DNA of 36,461 nt, taken from the NCBI GenBank assembly GCA_905234785.1, contig CAJOIP010000017.1, positions 88,494-124,954 of the forward strand, given 5' to 3'. How positions within the stretch are numbered: position 1 is the first letter of the stretch; every line of letters starts with the position of its first letter. The notes under the pieces are model-generated. The model was not told the origin of the DNA. It saw only the letters and a program-made list of their open reading frames with translations, and made no database searches. The position numbers and the translations under genes are program-made. This DNA is from an uncultured Eggerthellaceae bacterium (GTDB lineage: Bacteria; Actinomycetota; Coriobacteriia; Coriobacteriales; Eggerthellaceae). Positions 32,568-36,461 of the stretch are shown piece by piece.

Positions 32568-33039
32568 CGTGATTGTCGTCGATGCAAATGTATGGCTCGA
32601 CTATATGTTCGGCGATCGACCCGGAAACAAATACGCCGTGAAGTTCCTTGCACGGGCTCGAAGCTGCGGCGTAAGCCTCGTCGTACCTCCGCACGAAGTT
32701 TGCAACGTTTTCTACATAATGCAGAGCCGGCTGAAGGCGCAAAACAAGCTCGATGGCAAACAGACGCCCGAAGAGGCGGCTGCATCCGCACGCGCGGCGG
32801 CCTGGGCGGCTATCGACCTCATCTTAGAACTGGCTACTGTGGGGCCGTCTGACCAGATGGATGCCATCATCGCTGCGAAAAACCGGTCGATTCACGGCGA
32901 TTACGAGGACAACCTGGTGGTGGCATGCGCCACGCGCACGAAAGCGCGATGGCTCGTGACGAACGACCGGCAGCTCATCCAGCATTGCGCCGTCGCCGCG
33001 CTGACCCCCGAAGACGCCTGCAGGCTCCTGGAGGATTAG
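32554..33039 (+). CDS. PIN-domain toxin, VapC-like
   Basis: A 161-residue PIN-fold ribonuclease. The acidic metal-binding residues are visible: Asp10 (VVDANVWLDYMF), Glu48 (PPHEVCNVFY), Asp119 (YEDNLVVACA) and Asp138 (VTNDRQL). VapC-type toxins cut specific tRNA, rRNA or mRNA sites; the target is unknown here. It overlaps the antitoxin gene by 14 nt. The pairing of a PIN toxin with a RelB/DinJ-type antitoxin crosses the classical family boundaries. Its stop overlaps by 3 nt the stop of the convergent HTH gene. Confidence 0.85.
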   Translation: MTQNDVIVVDANVWLDYMFGDRPGNKYAVKFLARARSCGVSLVVPPHEVCNVFYIMQSRLKAQNKLDGKQTPEEAAASARAAAWAAIDLILELATVGPSDQMDAIIAAKNRSIHGDYEDNLVVACATRTKARWLVTNDRQLIQHCAVAALTPEDACRLLED

Positions 33040-33272
33040 GGGAGCGATTTACCAGCACATTCGTCAATGTAGCCGTCAATCGAAACATCCAGGCTTTCGC
33101 CCAAGGCGGCGGCGATGTCTTCGAGCAAGGCAAGCGTGGGGTTGCCCGCGCCCGACTCTACGCGGCTAAGCACCGTTTGGGTAATGCCCGCGGGCGCTGC
33201 CAATTGCTTTTGCGTGAGCCCCAGTGCTTTCCGCCAAGTGTTCCTTGGTAAGCCTTGCGCTACCCCTTCCAT
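33036..33272 (-). CDS. Small XRE-family helix-turn-helix protein
   Basis: A 78-residue protein made up almost entirely of one HTH_3 domain: LGLTQKQLAAPAGITQTVLSRVESGAGNPTLALLEDIAAALG (about 18-59). A short tail follows. It resembles HTH antitoxins or regulators next to toxin genes. ATG33272 lies inside the end of the Fic remnant (13-nt overlap) and has no obvious ribosome site, so it may depend on translation of the upstream frame. It is convergent with the PIN toxin gene. Confidence 0.65.
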   Translation of the reverse strand: MEGVAQGLPRNTWRKALGLTQKQLAAPAGITQTVLSRVESGAGNPTLALLEDIAAALGESLDVSIDGYIDECAGKSLP

Positions 33273-33550
33273 ACGTAGCCAGTCGAGCGGCCGGCGCCGA
33301 CCTTCTCGACCCTGCCCTGCGTCAGGAGACCGTGAAGCGTCCTTTCAACAGTCGTCAAGGAAATGTCCGGGCTCTCATGAATCAGGGCGAGCACGTCCCT
33401 GTATCCCGCAATCTCCCGCTCGTTGCGGTTTTTGGGCTGCGCGTGGTTCGCCACGATTTCATTCAGGCGTTTCTCAGATGTGAAAATCCCCTCGATGCGA
33501 TTCGATGCATCGGTGCTCTGTATCTTGGCGAATTCGCACAACGACTCCAA
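33260..33550 (-). pseudogene. Fic family remnant, catalytic core deleted
   Basis: The 96-codon frame joins two ends of a Fic protein. The first part, EFAKIQSTDASNRIEGIFTS...RNEREIAGYRDVLALIHES, matches the region just before the Fic domain. The last part, TTVERTLHGLLTQGRVEKVGAGRSTGYVWK, matches the C-terminal winged helix. The catalytic HPFxDGNGR motif and everything around it are missing, and so is the usual N-terminus. An internal deletion of roughly 150-200 codons is inferred from the family's usual length. The reading frame survived the deletion, so a short regulatory peptide cannot be excluded. Confidence 0.75.
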
Positions 33551-33597
33551 GACGCCCGGAGGACGCCTTCCCGATAGAACGATCTGTGTGGTTTCGC

Positions 33598-34365
33598 TTA
33601 GTTCCTGCGCAAGCGCCAGGCCATCGCCAGGACGAGGGCGCTCATAAGGGCCATGGCGCCGAACAGGGCAACGGGCAGCGCGTCGGCCGTTTTGGGCAGC
33701 GTGCTGGCCGTGGTGTTAGTCGAGCTGGTCGTGGCTTGCGTCGTGGTGGATGTTTCGGTGGCAGTCGTTTCGGTGTCCGTAGCCGCCGGAGTGGGCTCGG
33801 TTGCCGCAGGTTCAGTGGACTCGGGCTCGTCAGCGGCGGGCTCGTCGGGCGTGGTGGGCGTGTCGGGAGTTGCGGCCTTAGCAGTAACCGAGCTAATCGT
33901 GTAGAGATACTCAGGGAACTCTACCATGCCATTTGCCAGAGCGCCTCCAATTACCTGAATTGAAGTTCCATCAGGTCCTTCGACAAATGTATATCCCGTA
34001 TTGGGAGCAAGCGAGGCGTAAATATAGTAATCCTTTCCTTCCTCGAACGTCACATTGGGATGTTCGTCGCTCGTCCCATATTTCTCGCCGACCGCACTAT
34101 AAGACCAGAAACTATTGTTCACACTGTAGTTACTACCCGCAGGCACTGCGACGCTGGGGTCAGTTGCAGTTGTTTCCCCAGCTACGGGAGGCGTGACCGT
34201 AACCGACACGGAGTCGATTTCAACAAGCGCCTGAGCCGTCAGCTCAGCATCGCCCTGATCGACGTCATCACCTTCAGCGGCAAACGCAGCCATGGGGGCG
34301 ATGCCAACGGCAAGCGCCAACGATGCAACCAGAATCGCCGGCTTCTTCAAATGCTTCCAAACCAT
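33598..34365 (-). CDS. LPXTG-anchored surface protein
   Basis: A 255-residue exported protein. Residues 1-30 are a signal peptide (basic start, hydrophobic core ILVASLALAVGIAPM, cleavage after AFA or FAA). A small extracellular domain follows (about 45-160), then a Thr/Pro/Glu/Ala-rich stalk (about 165-220). The sortase signal is LPKTA (223-227), followed by a hydrophobic helix and the tail RLRRN. After transpeptidation it would be attached to the cell wall. The domain has no recognised function. A strong AAGGAGGA site precedes ATG34365. The ~130-nt leader starts at a promoter whose sequence recurs upstream of the exported-protein gene at 36223. Confidence 0.9.
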   Translation of the reverse strand: MVWKHLKKPAILVASLALAVGIAPMAAFAAEGDDVDQGDAELTAQALVEIDSVSVTVTPPVAGETTATDPSVAVPAGSNYSVNNSFWSYSAVGEKYGTSDEHPNVTFEEGKDYYIYASLAPNTGYTFVEGPDGTSIQVIGGALANGMVEFPEYLYTISSVTAKAATPDTPTTPDEPAADEPESTEPAATEPTPAATDTETTATETSTTTQATTSSTNTTASTLPKTADALPVALFGAMALMSALVLAMAWRLRRN

Positions 34366-34385
34366 GTGATTCCTCCTTTTCCCCT

Positions 34386-34401
34386 GGCGCCTCGAGGCGC
34401 C
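34386..34401 (-). promoter_or_regulatory. Perfect 16-bp palindrome in the LPXTG gene leader
   Basis: GGCGCCTCGAGGCGCC lies between the promoter and the ribosome site, 20 nt before the ATG; in RNA it would form a stable small hairpin just upstream of the Shine-Dalgarno. Confidence 0.5.
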
Positions 34402-34487
34402 TTTCAGACTCGTTCATCTTGAAATGCGAAAGCGAAACCCGCAAGACTAGTTGGGGGCTGATTTTGCGAATACGGCTAGGTAATCAG

Positions 34488-34522
34488 GGCTAGTTTTGGT
34501 ATAGGTCGCCCTTAAAAGGCCT
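34488..34522 (-). promoter_or_regulatory. Bipartite promoter motif, copy 1 (LPXTG gene)
   Basis: On the minus strand AGGCCT (34522-34517), 12 nt, then CTATACCAAAACTAGCC (34504-34488) containing a TATACC -10. No TTGACA is present. The start of the 17-bp box is 139 nt from the LPXTG gene ATG. The same layout is found at 36063-36097. Confidence 0.7.
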
Positions 34523-34563
34523 TGTAAGCAACAGATTCACAACCTAACCCTGCGCCCAGCGGG

Positions 34564-34569
34564 TACACT
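34564..34569 (+). promoter_or_regulatory. -10 box 7 nt before the luxR-type ATG
   Basis: TACACT followed by 7 nt and ATG34577; no ribosome site and no clear -35. Confidence 0.4.
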
Positions 34570-34576
34570 TAACCGC

Positions 34577-36016
34577 ATGAAAACCAGCACTGGGAAAACG
34601 TCCTTCAAAAGCATTGCGACAACGCTTCTACTCGTGTTCTCGTGCTTCACGCTGACGGCATCGGGGTACCTGTCGTGGCTCTACCATCTCATGACGTTCG
34701 TGCCGCCTGCAACGGTGGACGCGCTCAGCATGGGCGTGGGCTACCTGTTCCAAGCGGTAGGTATTGGCATTGCGGCTTTCTTGTTGCGTTACCGGCCCGA
34801 TGCGATGAGCCGCGCCGCTTTCGTCGTGGCAATCGCGCTGAATTTCGCATGCGCCGCACCCGCCTCGCTCAGCGACTCGTTGGCGGGCACGCTCGTGTTC
34901 GGCTACGTCATGAATCTGCTGTGCGGCGTCATCTCAGCGTTTTACCTGCTGCGAATCGTACGGTGCATAGGCGAGGAACGCCGCGGCATCGTCTTCGGCG
35001 GCGGCTATGCGTGCTCCATCATCGTCACCTACCTGCTTTCGCTGGTGCCCGTGCCAGCTGTGTCCGGCATGCCGGGCGAGCTCGTGTCCTGCGCGGTGCT
35101 CTCGCTCATAGCCGTTGGCATCGTCGTGGCGACTCGCGAAGAGCCGCTGCCGGCCGCAGACGCCTTGCCGCAAGGCGAAGCCTCAACACGCGAAGGCGGC
35201 CCTTCCCCGGCTGTCGCACCATCGTCGGGCGCATCGGGCGCATCGGGCCTCATCGCCCTTGCCGCCATCACAGTGCTGCTGATGAGCATGGTGAAGAACG
35301 TCGGCTTCAGCTTCCCCACGGCAAACCTCACCACCACGGGCGCGCTCGAGCTCTCGCGCCTGTTTTACGCGGCTGGCCTGATCGTCGCCGGCGTCGTTGT
35401 CGACCGCAGCCGAAAATACGGCTCCATCTTGTGCATGTCCGCGCTCGTCACGCCCTTCGCCCTTATGGCGCTTTCGGGCGAGCCGATTTCGGGGATGGCC
35501 CTTTGGGCCGTTGATTACCTGTTCTACGGCTTCTTCTCGGTGTTCCGCATCGTATTGTTCGCCGACATCGCCGCGCACGCCAATCGCGCCTACCTTTCGG
35601 GGCTCGGACTTTTACTCGGACGCGTCGGCGATGCGCTCGGCACGTTCGTGTGCTTATCGCTTGCGGGAAGCACGGTCATGCTCGTCGTCGTAGCGGTCTT
35701 GCTGTTCGTGGCGTGCGTGTTCACGTTCTACCTGCTGTTCCAGCAGCTCTTCATGCCCACGCCCGCCGTGCAACGCAGCGAGCACGAGATATTCGACGCC
35801 TTTGCAGTGCGCTACGCCTTGTCGCCCCGCGAACGCGAGGTGGCGCGCTTCGCCCTGGACGGCAAGACAAACGCGGAAATCGCCGCCACGCTGTTCGTCA
35901 CCGAGAGCACGGTGAAATACCACATGCGCAACGCCTTGAAGAAAACCGGTTGCAAGAACCGCGCCGAGCTGCTGGCGTTGTACGCTTCCAAAACGCCCTG
36001 GGAAAACACTGAATAA
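34577..36016 (+). CDS. Membrane-embedded LuxR-type transcriptional regulator
   Basis: A 479-residue protein with about 12 hydrophobic segments (residues ~10-390, MFS-like in layout) and a C-terminal LuxR/NarL helix-turn-helix (about 414-470: LSPREREVARFALDGKTNAEIAATLFVTESTVKYHMRNALKKTG). This architecture is expanded in Eggerthella and relatives, where such genes often sit next to the operons they control. The membrane part probably senses or binds a small molecule; no ligand is known from sequence. The start at 34577 has a -10-like box only 7 nt upstream. It lies between two exported-protein genes that share a promoter motif, making it their likely regulator. Confidence 0.92.
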   Translation: MKTSTGKTSFKSIATTLLLVFSCFTLTASGYLSWLYHLMTFVPPATVDALSMGVGYLFQAVGIGIAAFLLRYRPDAMSRAAFVVAIALNFACAAPASLSDSLAGTLVFGYVMNLLCGVISAFYLLRIVRCIGEERRGIVFGGGYACSIIVTYLLSLVPVPAVSGMPGELVSCAVLSLIAVGIVVATREEPLPAADALPQGEASTREGGPSPAVAPSSGASGASGLIALAAITVLLMSMVKNVGFSFPTANLTTTGALELSRLFYAAGLIVAGVVVDRSRKYGSILCMSALVTPFALMALSGEPISGMALWAVDYLFYGFFSVFRIVLFADIAAHANRAYLSGLGLLLGRVGDALGTFVCLSLAGSTVMLVVVAVLLFVACVFTFYLLFQQLFMPTPAVQRSEHEIFDAFAVRYALSPREREVARFALDGKTNAEIAATLFVTESTVKYHMRNALKKTGCKNRAELLALYASKTPWENTE

Positions 36017-36062
36017 TCGGGCTCGAGAAGACGGCATTTCCCTGAAATCATTGCGATAACAC

Positions 36063-36097
36063 AGGCCTGTTCAGGCAAAACTATACTAAAACTAGCC
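36063..36097 (+). promoter_or_regulatory. Bipartite promoter motif, copy 2 (exported-protein gene)
   Basis: AGGCCT (36063-36068), 12 nt, then CTATACTAAAACTAGCC (36081-36097) with TATACT as -10. GCCTG-TT-CAGGC (36065-36076) forms a small palindrome where an activator could bind in place of a -35. The start of the 17-bp box is 142 nt from ATG36223. Confidence 0.7.
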
Positions 36098-36144
36098 TGT
36101 TGCCCTAACCCGCCCCATGCCATGCTTACCTTGGTTTAGTTTGC

Positions 36145-36183
36145 CGCATCGCGCCCACTGCGCGAAACGCAGCAAAAGATGCG
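36145..36183 (+). promoter_or_regulatory. Hairpin in the leader of the exported-protein gene
   Basis: Outer stem CGCATC/GATGCG (36145-36150 with 36178-36183) and inner hairpin CTGCG-CGAAA-CGCAG (36158-36172) in the long untranslated leader. Confidence 0.35.
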
Positions 36184-36222
36184 CCCGGCCCGCGATTGCC
36201 CGGCGCGAAAGGAGGGGTCGGC

Positions 36223-36461
36223 ATGGCTGCCACCGCGAAGAAAACCCTGTCGGTTCTGATGGCGTTCGTGCTCGTGCTTGGGCTCATGCCCCTGCCCGGC
36301 ACCGTGCAAAGAGCGGCGGCGACGGAAGTCGTCGAGAAAACCGAGGTCGATGCCGGCGGCCTGACGGATAAAACCGAAAGCGGGCAAGGCGACGAATCCA
36401 CGCTGGGTGACGCGCCCGAGCAAGGCAGAACGCCCGATCAAGGTCAGACGGCAGGCAAAGT
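36223..36461 (+). CDS. Exported protein, N-terminal part (cut by the window end)
   Basis: An open frame of 79 full codons running off the end of the window. It begins with a signal peptide: basic MAATAKK, hydrophobic core TLSVLMAFVLVLGLMPLPG, and probable cleavage near QRAAA. The visible mature part is polar, disordered-looking and rich in Asp, Glu, Gly and Gln, as in N-terminal linkers of large cell-surface proteins of this family. AAAGGAGGGG lies 6 nt before the ATG. Its promoter shares the bipartite motif of the LPXTG gene at 33598-34365. Confidence 0.85.
   Translation, partial: MAATAKKTLSVLMAFVLVLGLMPLPGTVQRAAATEVVEKTEVDAGGLTDKTESGQGDESTLGDAPEQGRTPDQGQTAGK

Overview
The window looks like chromosomal DNA of a high-GC actinobacterium of the class Coriobacteriia, most likely family Eggerthellaceae. 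This is an inference from several traits: very high GC, methionine aminopeptidase with an N-terminal SEC-C zinc motif, a 12-TM membrane protein fused to a LuxR helix-turn-helix, an LPXTG surface protein, ferredoxin-tailed aldo/keto reductase, and several genes whose -10 box sits only 6-8 nt before the ATG (leaderless-type starts). No rRNA, tRNA, CRISPR, phage or IS transposase gene was seen.

Layout. 1-1.0 kb: a type IV pilin-like protein (+). 1.0-5.7 kb: pheS-pheT and map on the minus strand. 5.9-7.1 kb: an aldo/keto reductase (+). 7.6-10.0 kb: DNA repair genes nfo and an MGMT-family protein (-), divergent from a nuclease-fold-like protein of unknown role (+). 10.5-14.6 kb: a complete ECF importer (S, two ATPases, T) under a tryptophan T-box leader. 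14.7-21.9 kb: recN, dtd, a hypothetical, uvrB, a double-HTH regulator and coaE. 22.0-23.4 kb: rpsA. 23.8-27.0 kb: an acetyltransferase and two bacterial PH-domain membrane proteins. 27.4-31.7 kb: an unusual fusion of a TIM-barrel isomerase-like domain with an acyl-CoA synthetase, and a LeuA-like protein lacking the metal-binding histidines. 32.1-33.6 kb: a RelB-like/PIN toxin-antitoxin pair, a small HTH protein and a broken Fic gene. 33.6-36.5 kb: an LPXTG protein and a second exported protein on either side of a membrane-bound LuxR regulator.

The most unusual content lies between genes. (1) Three clusters (7122-7474, 10041-10423, 27181-27424), each between convergent genes, share one strict architecture: 31-bp-period units starting GGGTGCA, a 57-bp hairpin, a core, a second 57-bp hairpin, then 31-bp-period units ending TGCACCC. 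Clusters A and B are near-identical inverted copies around the nfo/MGMT segment. (2) Two elements of exactly 123 bp (4500-4622 and 17605-17727) share ends and an internal landmark, while their 24-25 bp palindromic arms have diverged together. (3) Two promoters flanking the LuxR gene share a bipartite motif, AGGCCT-N12-CTATACYAAAACTAGCC, at matching distances from two exported-protein genes, which suggests one small regulon.

Other dispersed repeats of the GTCATYCYGAGC...GGATCT type occur at four places, one of them in frame inside a coding region. All coordinates and counts were read by eye; no database search was possible.
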